In this document: piece by piece, positions 29,533 through 40,473 of the stretch | Position numbering within the stretch: position 1 is the first letter of the stretch | Layout of the letters: every line of letters starts with the position of its first letter | DNA from: Zymoseptoria tritici IPO323 | Taxonomy: Eukaryota; Ascomycota; Dothideomycetes; Mycosphaerellales; Mycosphaerellaceae | Direction: 5' to 3' | NCBI RefSeq assembly: GCF_000219625.1 | Contig: NC_018212.1 | Span: forward strand, 2,436,501 to 2,500,500 | Length of the DNA stretch: 64,000 nucleotides | The notes under the pieces: model-generated | What the model was told of the DNA's origin: nothing | The model's input: the letters and a program-made list of their open reading frames with translations, nothing else | Database searches by the model: none | Made by a program: the position numbers and the translations under genes

Positions 29533-30459
29533 ATGATGGCGCATTTCGAAACCACTCTTGCACTGCGTCCTCCATCTCCGGCGAACTCGACGGCCACGAC
29601 AAAGCAAGACGCCATGGCACAATCTCCCAACGCTGCGGCGCGATTCTTCGGTATCTACGAATTGGTCGAGGAAGTCCTGCAATATCTTGCGCCTGCGCAG
29701 ATCGCACGGACACAACGAGTCTCGCGCACGTTCCAAGATGTGTTGAAGAGAAGCCATCGTGTGCGACAAATCGCCTTTCTCGAATGGACCGGGAAGCAGG
29801 ACGTATCCATCTGGCAAATCAATTACCAATATCATCAGGCGACGAGTATCGAAGTCCACGACTCACCACCAAACGGCTACGACTCTCAACAAGACTTTCT
29901 CAACCACAGGTTCACACCACCGCCGGGTCACAATTTGTTCTCGATCTTGAGCAGCTGCTTCTTCCGCCTGCCGACTTTTCGGCCAAATCCGAGCCTTCTG
30001 CAAAGCGACGCTCATCTCATGTCTACAAACATGCTATGCGGCTGTCCTTCATGTGCGGTGCCAACCCCAACAGCCCGGCAGATCGTCCCATTCACCCTCA
30101 ATCTCCGATGCCGGAACGCTCTGGACAAGAACAGTTCATGTCTGAACATGTTCATTTGCGATCCGCCGGTCTGCGCAATCGGTGTCAAGTATCTTCGATA
30201 CTCGCCGACGAATCGTCCCAGCAACAAGACCCGATTCATGATGCTGAATATCTTCAAGTCAAGTGGCATTACTGTCCGGGACATTCTGGAGCCGATGCGA
30301 AAGGAGCACTCTGGATACTTTGTCGAGTCGATATGGCTGCATGAAGGCCGTTTTGTGTCCGCAGAGTCGCAGGAGCAAGTCCGGTCGTGGGAACAGGGAA
30401 CGAAGTGCAGAACGGTGATGAAGATGGAAGAAGAGAAAGAGAGGATGCTTCAGAAGTAG
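29533..30459 (+). CDS. F-box-like protein, family B copy 2
   Basis: Single exon, 308 aa, starting at tandem ATGs in GCATGATGGCGCAT (29533), a context shared with copy 3. F-box-like domain at about residues 36-77 (ARFFGIYELVEEVLQYL, PAQIARTQRVSRTFQDVL). Further family blocks are LCGCPSC, DKNSSCLNMFICDPPV, GITVRDILEPM and a C-terminal SIWLHEGRF with EQVRSWEQG. It ends in a short charged tail (MEEEKERMLQK), which in copy 3 has grown into a long coiled coil. Confidence 0.82.
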   Translation: MMAHFETTLALRPPSPANSTATTKQDAMAQSPNAAARFFGIYELVEEVLQYLAPAQIARTQRVSRTFQDVLKRSHRVRQIAFLEWTGKQDVSIWQINYQYHQATSIEVHDSPPNGYDSQQDFLNHRFTPPPGHNLFSILSSCFFRLPTFRPNPSLLQSDAHLMSTNMLCGCPSCAVPTPTARQIVPFTLNLRCRNALDKNSSCLNMFICDPPVCAIGVKYLRYSPTNRPSNKTRFMMLNIFKSSGITVRDILEPMRKEHSGYFVESIWLHEGRFVSAESQEQVRSWEQGTKCRTVMKMEEEKERMLQK

Positions 30460-31239
30460 ATGGGTCGCAACCAAGAGATCAGGGAATATGCATAGGCGGA
30501 AAGAACTGGAAACATGGAAGCATCAAGAATATCGAGGGAGAGCAGGACCTTTGAGTTACACTGTCATCAGCCGGGCGATAGAGCATAGACTCAAGGTTAC
30601 AGGGACAAGGCTCAAATTTGTCAAAAGCGGAACGAACTGAGTGTGGTTGGCGGTGAATGAACAGTGCCGGTGCATGCGATGCAGAGTAACGACACTTACA
30701 TGCTCTCACCATGCTTTTCGCAATCTTATTTCGAGCAAGAATCCCAGAGCAAGGAGCACTCTAATGTGTCCCACGAGTTAGAACGTTGGAGAAAAACCGC
30801 TGTCCAGCCAGCGGTAAGTAGGTGTAATCAGTCAGAGCTCACCAAGTAGACTGAAGCCGCCCCGAAGACGAGTCCGTTCTCACCCTGCTTCCCCCTAAGT
30901 TGGGTGTCTTCATTTTCCTTGCTGTCCTTGATTTCTACCGTAGGCGTGATTGTTCAGGCCAGATTCCTTCAAGCCATTCGGCAGAGCTGGCGCGAGGTTT
31001 CAAACCTGAAGCCCATCACCAAGCCGCCAGCGGCGTGGACCAGAGACAGCTTCGCTCGTTGGCCATATGACCTAGACTGCCCATTCACTCGTCGGACCAG
31101 TCACGTTACGGCCTGTGCCGTCCCGATCCCGTTTGTCTTCTCGACTGACTCCCTCCCGACCCTCCTACAAACGGGACCACTTCTCCAACTGTATTCCGCC
31201 GCCTCGTACCCAGGTTCTTAGCTTTGAGAAAATACCGAC
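30460..31239. other. Intergenic, 780 bases
   Basis: No gene recognised. It should contain the terminator of copy 2 and the promoter of copy 3. Confidence 0.4.
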
Positions 31240-32505
31240 ATGATGGCGCATGCAAGCTTTCCGTCCACATTGCCTTCGGCAGACATGGTCACCGTGCCGG
31301 AAACGTCAAACGCTGCAGCGCAATTCTTCGGGATCTACGAGATGGTCGAGCAAGTCATGCAATACATGGAGCCTGCGCATATTCTACGGAGCCAGAAAGT
31401 ATCGCGCACGTTCCGAGAGGTTGTTCGGTCCAGTCCTCGCGTACAAACAGCCGCGTACCTGAGACCGCCAATTGATGCCAGGAGGCCCATCTGGCAAGTG
31501 GTATATCGAGGAAGTCAGCCGTTCAAGATCATATATCACCCATGCCGAAGCACATATCGGAAAACCATGGATCGTTCAATGGCGGAGAGAGTCACGAGCG
31601 GACCCATGCGCCACATCGACTACACCGGCGAGAATGGCCAGTTGAACATATCTCCTGCCCAGCCAAATCCGAGCATTCTGAGGTTCTCCAAGCCTCTCAT
31701 GACCGACGTCACTCTTTGCGGCTGCCCGACCTGCATAATGTCGGAGGACGTGGGCTGGCGCTTCCGAGAAGGCGAGAACGACCGACAACCACGGATCATG
31801 ACTACCACTTTTCCCAGCATCCCGCTGCAAGACCTGGTAGCTAAGAACAGTTCGTGCCTGGGCATGTTCCTGAGCTCGCCACCAATCACACGCGCCACAA
31901 TCATCCTCGCACTAACAGGCCCAGAGACTATCAAGGGAGTATTCCCGACCTGCAGACACCACATGGCAAGACCCGGTGGAATCACGGTGCGGCATCTCCT
32001 TGAAGCTGCAGAGCGCCGTGGTCCGAAGCTGGTGATTCACTCGATATGGCCGCACGGCGATTACTGCTGGGCCACAGAGCAGACGCAGGAGCGGGTTCGG
32101 CTGTGGGAAGTCGGAGCGCCATGCAAGAAAGTCCTGAGAGACAAAGCGATGAGTGAGCAGGAGGTCAAAGAGCAAGAAGTCCGAAAGCAGGAGCTCAAGC
32201 AAGAAGAAGTCAAAGCGCAGGAGGTCAAAGAAAAGGCACTCGCGACGAAAGAACTCGAGCAGCGAGAGGCCAAAGCGAAGAGAGTCAAGGAAGCCGAGCG
32301 TAGAGATCGAAAGCTGAAAGAAGCTGAGTTCAAAGCCAACATTATGAGGAACCAGGAGAGCGATCAAATCAGCGAAGCTAAAAAGAGTTGTCATCGACCT
32401 ACGGCGCCGCATACTCTCGCAAAGTGCCTGATCTCCGACGAAGGCAGGGTGAAGGCCAAGCCAACTCAGAGCAGTGATTGGAGAGGATTTACATTTGGAG
32501 CGTGA
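31240..32505 (+). CDS. F-box-like protein, family B copy 3, with coiled-coil tail
   Basis: Single exon, 421 aa, starting at ATGATGGCGCATG (31240). F-box-like domain at about residues 26-68 (AQFFGIYEMVEQVMQYM, PAHILRSQKVSRTFREVV). Then LCGCPTC, KNSSCLGMFLSSPPI, GITVRHLLEAAE, and SIWPHGDY leading to ERVRLWEVG. From about residue 300 there is a highly charged K/E/Q repeat tail (units of the type EVKEQEVRKQEL and KAQEVKEKAL) that should form a long helix or coiled coil. Copies 1 and 2 lack it. It may give dimerisation or a partner-binding rod; that is inference. Confidence 0.82.
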   Translation: MMAHASFPSTLPSADMVTVPETSNAAAQFFGIYEMVEQVMQYMEPAHILRSQKVSRTFREVVRSSPRVQTAAYLRPPIDARRPIWQVVYRGSQPFKIIYHPCRSTYRKTMDRSMAERVTSGPMRHIDYTGENGQLNISPAQPNPSILRFSKPLMTDVTLCGCPTCIMSEDVGWRFREGENDRQPRIMTTTFPSIPLQDLVAKNSSCLGMFLSSPPITRATIILALTGPETIKGVFPTCRHHMARPGGITVRHLLEAAERRGPKLVIHSIWPHGDYCWATEQTQERVRLWEVGAPCKKVLRDKAMSEQEVKEQEVRKQELKQEEVKAQEVKEKALATKELEQREAKAKRVKEAERRDRKLKEAEFKANIMRNQESDQISEAKKSCHRPTAPHTLAKCLISDEGRVKAKPTQSSDWRGFTFGA

Positions 32506-33642
32506 TCAGTACCATCGTGGCGGATTGTTGAAAGATCGGCTCTCTGTGCATGGGATCAGACGGCAGACTTGGAAGGTGCCAAGACTGGGAATGACCTGAC
32601 CTACAAGTCGTTGAGTGATGGCCTGGACACATTGCGTCTGGTCTGGGGAAGACGGACAGCAAATGGAGGACTGAGAAGACATTGGCGATTCAGAAAGAGG
32701 ACGGAGAAGACACTGGCGGTTCAGATACAGGACTGAGAAGATACTGGCGATGCCCACGAAGGAGTTTGCGATTACGAAGCTCTTTTGCAAGTTCAGGGCG
32801 ACCTGGAGTTTCGGGAGATCGAGCTAGTCCGCACTGTACTGACAAGGTGAGATACGGTCGAAGCGGTTTCAGAGAAATCGTATAGGAACTGCCTTCCTCC
32901 AGCATTCGTTCAAACTTCCGCACCTCGTTCCGTTCACACATCATCTCGTCCACGCCCATTAGCAACGTCCAACCTCTGATCCTTCCCCAAACACTTCAAT
33001 GTGGATCGGAGGAGCCTGGGACACCGTAATCAATGGAAACAACGCTTCACTGTCAGGGCCATGTTGGCTAGATTTGAGGCGTAAGGGGTCTCATGGAACG
33101 AGCGGTTGCAATTTGGTGTGGTGTCTTTGCTTTTGCGAGTGCATCTGATGGGTACCTTGCACCTGTCAATGGTTTATTGTGTTACTGGGACCGCGGCGGT
33201 GGAAGGAGAGAACTTGGATGCGGTTGTAGCGGGCATAGTCTGGGCATGGGTTGAAGCATGGCTGCTTGAGGCTTCATGCTCGATGTTCCAGGGTTGACAC
33301 TTCGCAGCTGTGATGGTTGGAGAGTCCAGATTGAATGCGAGAAGTCGAGAGGTCAACATCGAGTAAGATCAGTTCGTTGGGTACATAAACCATGGGGAAC
33401 AAATCGTCTGCTTGATGCATCGTTCTATAGTACTCACACACTAGCATCGGGTACCTGCGAAGGTATTCGCCAGAAGGCGTCGTCTGCGAATTGTGTTCCT
33501 CGCGTTGTCGATTGACACAGCTTCCTCTCAAGTTTGATCCTTTCGAGGCCGAGCGAGATCTCATTAATGAGCCTCGTCATTCTGTCGTCGACAACCCAAC
33601 CACAGTCGTGCCCGTGTCTCGTGAAACCCTTCCTTCCATCAC
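32506..33642. other. Intergenic, about 1.1 kb
   Basis: No gene recognised. The first 260 bases contain several GACTGAGAAGA/GACGGAGAAGA phrases (around 32660-32745), a weak irregular repeat. Confidence 0.35.
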
Positions 33643-34141
33643 CTACGTCAGCCACACCTTCAACTTGCCTACCACCTTGCCCAACACGCCGCCCTTAACC
33701 CCCTCTCCCACTTCCTTAGCCTGCGTCGCGACACGCGCGCGTTTCGCCTTTTGCTTCGCGCCCTATCGAAGCAGATCAATACCACGCCACAGAAGGCTAG
33801 GAGTTCGCGAAACTCACCTTCATCTCCGCAGTAACCTTCTTGATCTTAGCCTCAAGCACGCCAATTTCACGTCCCAACTTGCGACGCTTCTCGCAAAGGC
33901 TGGAGTACTCGCCGCTGCGGGCTTCGGACATGCTGGCGCCTTCTGCGGTCTGGTGTTCGAAATGATTAGCTTGGTTGAGGTGAGGTAAACGAGGATGGTA
34001 GCTGAGAAGGGAGAGGTAGAGGCTGACCTTGATGCGCTTGTTCAGAGCCTTCATGTCGCGTTCGCGGTTGGTGAGGAGGAAGTGGTCGGCCGTGAGGCGG
34101 CTGTCGTACTCTGCGAGCAAGGCGCAGTGAGAGGTAGGCAT
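33643..34141 (-). CDS. Small coiled-coil protein, three exons
   Basis: Exons 34141-34028, 33949-33818 and 33762-33643 give 121 aa. Intron 2 (55 nt) has a perfect donor GTGAGT and acceptor ATAG. Intron 1 (78 nt) has donor GTCAGC, branch GCTAAT and acceptor CCAG and is a multiple of three, so retention keeps the frame. All phases are 0. Residues 1-38 and 39-82 form a helix-rich, heptad-like segment (TNRERDMKALNKRIK; EKRRKLGREIGVLEAKIKKV). Exon 3 is basic (KQKAKRARVATQ), then small and glycine-rich. It is possibly a nucleic-acid- or partner-binding helical protein. No family recognised. Confidence 0.7.
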
Positions 34142-35377
34142 CGTTGCGATCGTATCGATGCCGTTGATGTGGTGGTTGGATGGTGTGGTTTGATGAAGCA
34201 ATTGTCTTCTCCGCGTTTTGACGCGTTCTGAAAGTGGTTTTGACGGAGTTGGGTTGGTGCTGATGCTCGAGAAGAATCGAACTTGGCTCGCGCGTGAATG
34301 CATTGGCTGCGTAGCATGTGTTTTGTGACGTTCGGCTTGGATTCACTCCTAATGGCTTTGCGACATCTGAGAGCTTTGCTGGAGGCTGATGGTCCGTATA
34401 TGTGAATTGAGTCCAGATATCGTACCATATCGTACCAATCGCCAGAATCTTTACATCACCGTTTGGGCTTGTATGGGTGTTGAAGAGGTTGTATTGCTGT
34501 CGCACTCGACTCCAGACTCAATACATGGCTGTCCTGCTCGCTATGACCGTGATGCAGACGATCGAGGTGTCGCTTTCTGCGCTGCGAGTCTTGCATAGAG
34601 GTCCACAGATCGCCATACTCACAGCTGCAGACCTTAAAGCAGCCTTCCATGTCTTCGATTGGAAAGTCTTACTCATCCGTCGGCGCCTGTCGTACGGGCC
34701 ATACTGCAACGTCCGCAGTCCCGCGTTTATGCTGCTGTTTTCAATTCGCTCTCGGTCTTCCGCATACAATCTTCCGTTCCGTCGCTTCCTGCAGTCACGC
34801 CGGTCTTCAGCTTCAGCTTCACCGGATCCGTTTCTCTTCGTACTCATGCTGCGAGGAAGATGGAGCTCGCAAGATATGCAGGAACGCGTCCGAGAAGCAC
34901 CTTGACCTGAATCTCCCTCGTCTCGCTTGTTTCGTGCTTTCTATAGCGCTGGATGAAGCCAGCTGAACGAGTCTGTTGGAAAACGGATCCTAAGGTGTTG
35001 ATCGGGAGCTCGCTCGTCAGCGCCCTGAGACCGATGTAGGATGCCGAGGGTGATCCTCGTAGGCTTGTTCTGGCAGAGCGGGCTTGGTGGCACGAGAGGT
35101 CCAGGTATCGTAGGTGGTGTAGTTCTTCGTCGAATCGTTGTCGAGAAAGAGTGAAAAGATGGAGGCCTGGTCAGACTACTTGGGAGCTGGCAGCATGTGT
35201 ACGAAGCTCATCATCGAATTGACTCTATCTGTCCCTCCGCAAGGACCATCCTGGACCACCGCCTGCTGACGAGTCTAATATGTCTTCCGACGCTTTTGCC
35301 TAGAAAAGGTTGTGTCGTCACGCCGTGGCTGCAGCTGCAGCCGTGACAGTCCTGTCGCTGTCCACCGAGTATATCCT
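34142..35377. other. Intergenic, about 1.2 kb
   Basis: No gene recognised. Opposing frames of about 100 codons at 34477-34966 have no motifs. Confidence 0.35.
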
Positions 35378-35759
35378 TCATCTTCCTGCCGGTCGTTTGA
35401 CCTGTTCTTCATGCACATTCATTTCCTTCTCCAGTGAATGAATAGCCGCTGCTCTTTCTACATCCGCCTGAGCGCGTTTGGTTTGGTCCGCAGCGACGAT
35501 GCGGAAGTTTGATTCGGCGGCAAGAGCGTTCGCGCCAACGGTGCCATGCGACGTCGTCGTGGCCGAGGCCTCGTGTATGCACTGCAGTGGTTCTTGGAGA
35601 GTGGCGAGCACAATTCGATGTTCGAGCTCGGATCGAGAATGGGGCGGCGTCAAAGTTGTTCGACGTATCCTTCAATTCATCACCCAAAGCTGTGATGATT
35701 CGGAGATGTGCGGGAAATCGTGAGACGGTCAGATCGCTGGTCGGTCGGTCGTGGGTCAT
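35378..35759 (-). pseudogene. Frameshifted small helical protein gene
   Basis: From the ATG at 35759 the frame reads RFPAHLRIITALGDELKD and NNFDAAPFSI to about 35640. Coding character then moves to the next frame: LEHRIVLATLQEPLQCIHEA, DQTKRAQADVERAAAIHSLE, stopping at 35378. The total length is one base more than a multiple of three. No intron of the required length with proper ends was found, so a one-base insertion (or a two-base loss) is the simplest reading. Confidence 0.45.
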
Positions 35760-36104
35760 GAGACTTGGCCACGGCGGCGTCCTGGAAGAGATGATCAGCA
35801 CACTTGAAATGCAGTCTCATTTCATACGTATGAATGTGGGATACTGCCAGCTAACGCGAAATGGACGAGGGTGTCGTTCCCATGACCGTGATGACTTTTG
35901 TTCGCCGCCGCGTCGATACTTCCCGCACCAACCACTGGCGTCAGCTCTCCATGGAGTTCCTGTAACCACGGGCCGGCACCGATCAGAATCTTTCTCGGAG
36001 TTTCCGTCTTTTGCAGGCTGCCAACGGCCACGTTGACTTCATGAGAAGCTCAACAAGCCGTATACAGCCCTCGAGCAACATGGACCTGACGTAGAAATTA
36101 AAAA

Positions 36105-37260
36105 CGGAAGAGAAACTTCTTCTCCAGCCACCAGCCCTCAAGCTGACGCACCGATGAGAAAGATTGGAGTAGATTCGTGAGAATCCCTCATTATAAAAGC
36201 AAAAATTGTGTGAAGATCAGCCTCCGCCGTTCCAGCTGTCCGTGAAGCGGAGAGCGCGAAGTGCAATGCGTCTCCGTTGCCCCAGCGTCCGATGAGGATT
36301 CATGAGCTCTCACCCCTGTGATGAAGAATGTCAGTGTTGTGTTCGTTTGAATGAAAGATGGACAGAGTACTGACCTGTTCACAGCCATGGAACCACCTCC
36401 CCGAAGGAAGGGAGCCCCGCTGCGAAGAAGGAAGAAGAAGAAGAAGAGGAAGGAACGACCGTGGAGGAAATACTTGTGCTATTGACCACGGGAGCGGGTG
36501 AAGGGCGCTCCCGCGGTGACGAGACGAACGCACGACGGTACACGATCACAGACGACGGTGAGGGTTGAGGAAGGTCAAGCGAGGTGTAAACAAGCACAGG
36601 AGACGTGGCAGTTGAGAAAAGAGTGAAGAAGGAGATTCTTCTCCAGGCACCAGCTCGAAAGCCAATGATCTGATGAAAAAGATGGTCGCAGAGCCGACTC
36701 CCAGCGCTCTCACGCGGATGTCTGACTCTGTGAAGTGTCATTGCGAGCCGACTCCCGGCGCTTTCGAGCCAAGTATCGCGTCTCTGTTGACGACAAGTGA
36801 GTTGTTTGAGCCGACTGGCGTCGACTCGGGTTGAAAGCAAAAATTGCACAGAGGCGGTTGCCAACCCCCATGAGGTGACCGCGGCGTGCAATGCAGTCAG
36901 TCTCAAGCAACGGGAAGATTCATGAGCCAATCCCGCCTGTGAGAGGTGTCAGTATGATGTGATGATGTGAAGAGGAAGGAAGGTACTGACCATCTGCTGA
37001 GCGGTCCCGGAGGAGCGCTCTGCCATGAGAAAGAAAAGAAGAAGAAGAGGAAGGAACGAGGGAGAAGGCAGATATTTAAACCATTAGCAAGGGGACGGGA
37101 GCGGAAGGAGCGGGAGCACGCGTTGTGATGGGGACAACGCAATGGCAGTATCGGGATGGAGCAAAGACGACGGCGACAGGGGTGCAGAGAGGGCCCGAAT
37201 GACGATCGCGGTGGAGCTGAGGTGTCGGGAGAGGTCGGAGCGAGAGGAGGAGACGTTTTG
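36105..37260. repeat. Diverged tandem duplication, units of about 0.5-0.65 kb
   Basis: The unit near 36105-36600 and the unit near 36620-37260 share an ordered set of landmarks: TTCTTCTCCAG followed by CACCAGC; a GATGA(A/G)AAAGAT; AAAGCAAAAATTG; ATTCATGAGC; a spliceosomal-intron-like block (GTCAGTAC to CACAG on the minus strand); a GAAGAAGAAGAGGAAGGAACG purine run; and GGGAGCGG near the end. The match is good enough to order by eye but too diverged to call recent. Confidence 0.6.
36379..37026 (-). CDS. Doubtful spliced gene within the duplicated block
   Basis: On the minus strand the ATG at 37026 opens 12 codons (MAERSSGTAQQM). A 54-base intron follows (donor GTCAGT, branch ACTGAC, acceptor CACAG), then an in-frame exon from 36936 to a stop at 36379, 197 aa in all. 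The product is S/R/L-rich with ESAGSRL repeated, then a serine run coded by the purine tract. The twin unit keeps the intron-like block but stops a few codons later. More likely a spliced non-coding transcript or a relic. Confidence 0.25.
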
Positions 37261-37815
37261 GGCGATGGTGCGATCATGCAGGTTCGAGATGCAGCGATAT
37301 GAGTGGTGACGAAGGATTCTTGTAGTCTATGGCAGTGTGTCTTCTAGTCATTGATGTGCTGACTGGTTCACGATTGACCACATTGCAATGCTCACACTAA
37401 AGAGAGAAGCCCCGAAGACTGGGTGCTTTGTTCAACGTCAATATCCACATCATCACATCCAAAAGTTGAAGACTGAAGCAAACGATGAGCGGCAGTGGCC
37501 TGCTGAGTTCGCCGTGACCATTCTGCGGTGAAATGTTGACAGAGCAGCAGCATTGATCAAGGTCGTTCAGCGAACGACTATAACTATTCCCGTCCACAGC
37601 AAATGCATCTCGTTCTCCAACTTTCTGAGCGTGATTGAGCCCTCTTCCAGGGTCTTCGACTTCGACGAACCACTCTTTGATACGCTGAAGCGCACCGCCA
37701 ACGACCACTGTCTCATTCTCTCAACTACCTGCCCCCTGCCCGAGACCCCAACCTGGCCTTTAGCAGTTCGAATCATCTCTGCCAGCGCTCGCAAAGCTCA
37801 GCGACCACCGCAACC

Positions 37816-39074
37816 ATGACTCCGACAATTCTTGCCGAAGAATCGATCCGACAGACAGCTGCGAAGCCTGTTCGACCCCGCCCGCCAAAGCCACCGCAGC
37901 CTCGCGATACTGGAGCCAGCCGTGGAGGACGATGAAGGCAGGTCATGAGAAGGTGGCGTCGGCAAAAGAAAGAGCAGTAGATGGACGGAGGAGTAGATCA
38001 GGAAGGCAGGCACGACCGAGACGAAGTGGACCAGGATGCTTCAAACCCGAGAGAGGAGGACAGAGCATCATACTCCACGACCATAGCGCGAGGCTCTGCC
38101 GCTCGATTGAACAATCGACGCATCAGCTTGCATTCTGCCATCGGGACGCCCATACTCCGTAATACCTTCCAGGACATCCTTGCTTTCACCATAACTCGCA
38201 CGCCACCTGCTGGAGCTCCCGAAAGAAATCGTGGCACAATCAAGGGACACAGACAGGCAGTTGATAGATTCAAGAGGAGCCTGGCAAGATCAGACAGTGG
38301 AGAGGGCAAGAGCAGTCCAGAAGTACGATCAGATATAGAGCATCAGAGCGGGTGGAAAGAGCAGATTTGTTTGTCAACACGGCTGGAAAGAGTGGCAAAC
38401 TCGCATCGATGTAAGCTTTGTCTTGGACTCATGGCTCCAATGGTCTTGACGGCGAGATGCTCCAGCAGCATATTCAAATCAACTTCTACACTTTCACGCA
38501 CGAAATCTCTGCAACCCGCCGGACGCAGGAGGAAAGTCAACACCCTCCATCGACCAAGCCCTACAATTCGCTCCATCAATTCTGGCTTCAAGCCCACATC
38601 GGACAACGCAGTTCAGCTGTATGTGCGGAGGGAGGATCGCATCCCATCGGACTCGAACGCCAAGGTCCAGCAAGGCTCCGGCATATACATGCGTACAGGA
38701 ACATCTCGCGAGCCTAAGCGCTGAACAAAGCTGCTCTGAGACCACCGGCTGCTCCAGCATTCTCCCCGAAATACACACAGGTCCAATGGTCCGACATTCT
38801 GGCTGGGCCAGAAGGATCAAGAAGAAGGATCGAGAAGGAGATTCAAGAGAAAGGGCAAGCTTGGAGGACATTGACAGCGGCCAGAGGCGAGATGCTGGCT
38901 CATGTCCTCGACACTGCGAGTCCGCTATATAGCCCTCATTCAGCACTGGAACATCGGACTGCAATCTCGGGAGCTCGAAACGGTCGTCGAGTTGAGCAAT
39001 TCTCAAAATCAGGCCTTTTGCATATGGGCCCTCACCACAAATGTGCGCCGGTCTGGCCTTTTGTGCAAGATTGA
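37816..39074 (+). pseudogene. Decayed gene of about 400 codons
   Basis: From the ATG at 37816 one frame reads MTPTILAEESIRQTAAKPV, then a proline/arginine run. It meets TGA (37933-37935) and TAG (37978-37980) and continues as protein-like sequence (EVDQDASNPREEDRASYS; PILRNTFQDILAF) to about 38340. Coding character then moves one frame over (HIQINFYTFTHEISATRR), crosses a TAA at 38715-38717 and continues (PKYTQVQWSDILAGPEGSRR; QAWRTLTAARGEMLAHVLD) to a TGA at 39074. That makes three stops and one frame change. No domain recognised. Confidence 0.45.
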
Positions 39075-39499
39075 AGGGATTCACTACCGGCTTGAAGATC
39101 GTCTTTGAGAGAGGTCGTGACGAACAGACTATGGGACAGGCTTGCCGGTTTCAACATCAGCATCGCAGCACCATGGTCTCAGCAGCGATCTCCGACTGTA
39201 GGGCGCACGAAGGCATCAGTGATGAGACTACTGAGAGGGAAAGTTGAGAAGAGTACTGCCGGCTGGTGCTTTCAAGTCATCGCTCTTCGCCCTTCCTGCC
39301 ATCATCCTGCTCCTGCCCCGCACTCATCGCAAAATCCAGCTGGTCTTTGACCATGTCCAGCAGTGCGATCCCGCGAGGTCAGGCTGGCTCTCTACTACAT
39401 TCGAGTTCGGTCCGTGTTGAAGGGGCACGTCAGCGCTTCGTAAACATGCGGCCAATTTAGCACCGCGATATGCATCGTCCACTGCCGGTACCGTCGTCA

Positions 39500-39960
39500 C
39501 GCACCGCCGAACGGTCCACGAGGTCGCCACGCAAGCTCGCGTGGCAGGAGGTTTCGACGGTCAGAACGGCCACCAACGGTCGCATCGGTCAGCCGTTGAG
39601 ACGTCCAACCACCGAACTTCACGTGCAACGGGATATTCTCTCGTCTGAGTAAACTTCTCTTCAACTCCGTTACTCCAGCCGATACCCTGCTGTGAGGGCC
39701 ACATACATTGACCTGGGAAATAGCGGGAGTATATATACCAGTAGCCGGCGCCGCCAGCGTCGCGCACGTTCGAATGATCCATGAGGTTGCCACGCGAGCC
39801 GCTGTAGCTGGATCTTTTCAACGGCCAAAACGGTTACTAACGCTCGCGACGGGTTCAGCTGCCCAACCACCGAGCCTGACATGCAACAGGATGCTTTCAA
39901 GTCTGGAATACATTCTCCTCCTTGTCCAACATTACACTTACTGCCGTACTGCATGTATTC
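39500..39960. repeat. Two diverged direct copies, period about 263 bases
   Basis: Shared landmarks are AGGTCGCCACGC at 39521 and AGGTTGCCACGC at 39784, GG..AACGG..AC(C/T)AACG, and CCAACCACCGA followed by TGCAACRGGAT. Read on the minus strand both copies give related frames (LAWRPRGPFGG; LAWQPHGSFE), hinting at a duplicated short coding segment, but neither is a credible gene. Confidence 0.5.
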
Positions 39961-40318
39961 TTATCCACAAGAACCAGGAGTTGCACGAGCCGACGAGGAA
40001 AGCCAACGTCAGTCAAACACGAACAGCTATTGTCAAGCATCACACAGGCCCGGGAGATGAGCCCTTTCATCCTCTTTCACGATCATCATCTGCACTTCTT
40101 TGTCTACTCCACGTGGGTATCAAGGCTTTCTCGTGGGAACAACGAGGCACACGTGCGGCCATTGTCATCAGCCGGCGGGCATTGTCGGCCTCGACAATGG
40201 ATTGACATGCGCCAATCTCGAATCTTCACGCTCAAGTATATTCACGCATCCGCAGCTGCAGGTGACTTTGCGTGAACAAGTCTGATAGCACACGCCACGA
40301 GACCACGAGTCATCCGGC

Positions 40319-40473
40319 CTTTTTATATGCACTGCTTTCTGGAATAACTCCAAACGAACTTAACCTTCACAACAACCTTCCAGCGAACATCTCATACACC
40401 CAATACAACTACAACGTACAACTACAACAATACATCTACAACCCATACAACTACAACTCAGACAACCACAAGA
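40319..40473 (+). promoter_or_regulatory. TATA box and CAA-rich leader of the secreted protein gene
   Basis: TTTTTATATGC at about 40320-40330 is a TATA-like box. From about 40365 to the ATG at 40474 the sequence is almost free of G and is built from CAACTACAA-type phrases. Such unstructured CAA leaders are typical of efficiently translated mRNAs; that they act so here is inference. Confidence 0.55.

Noticed and set aside
38650..38680. GGACTCGAACGCC as a possible minus-strand tRNA T arm
   Set aside because: No acceptor stem or D arm could be paired at the right distance.
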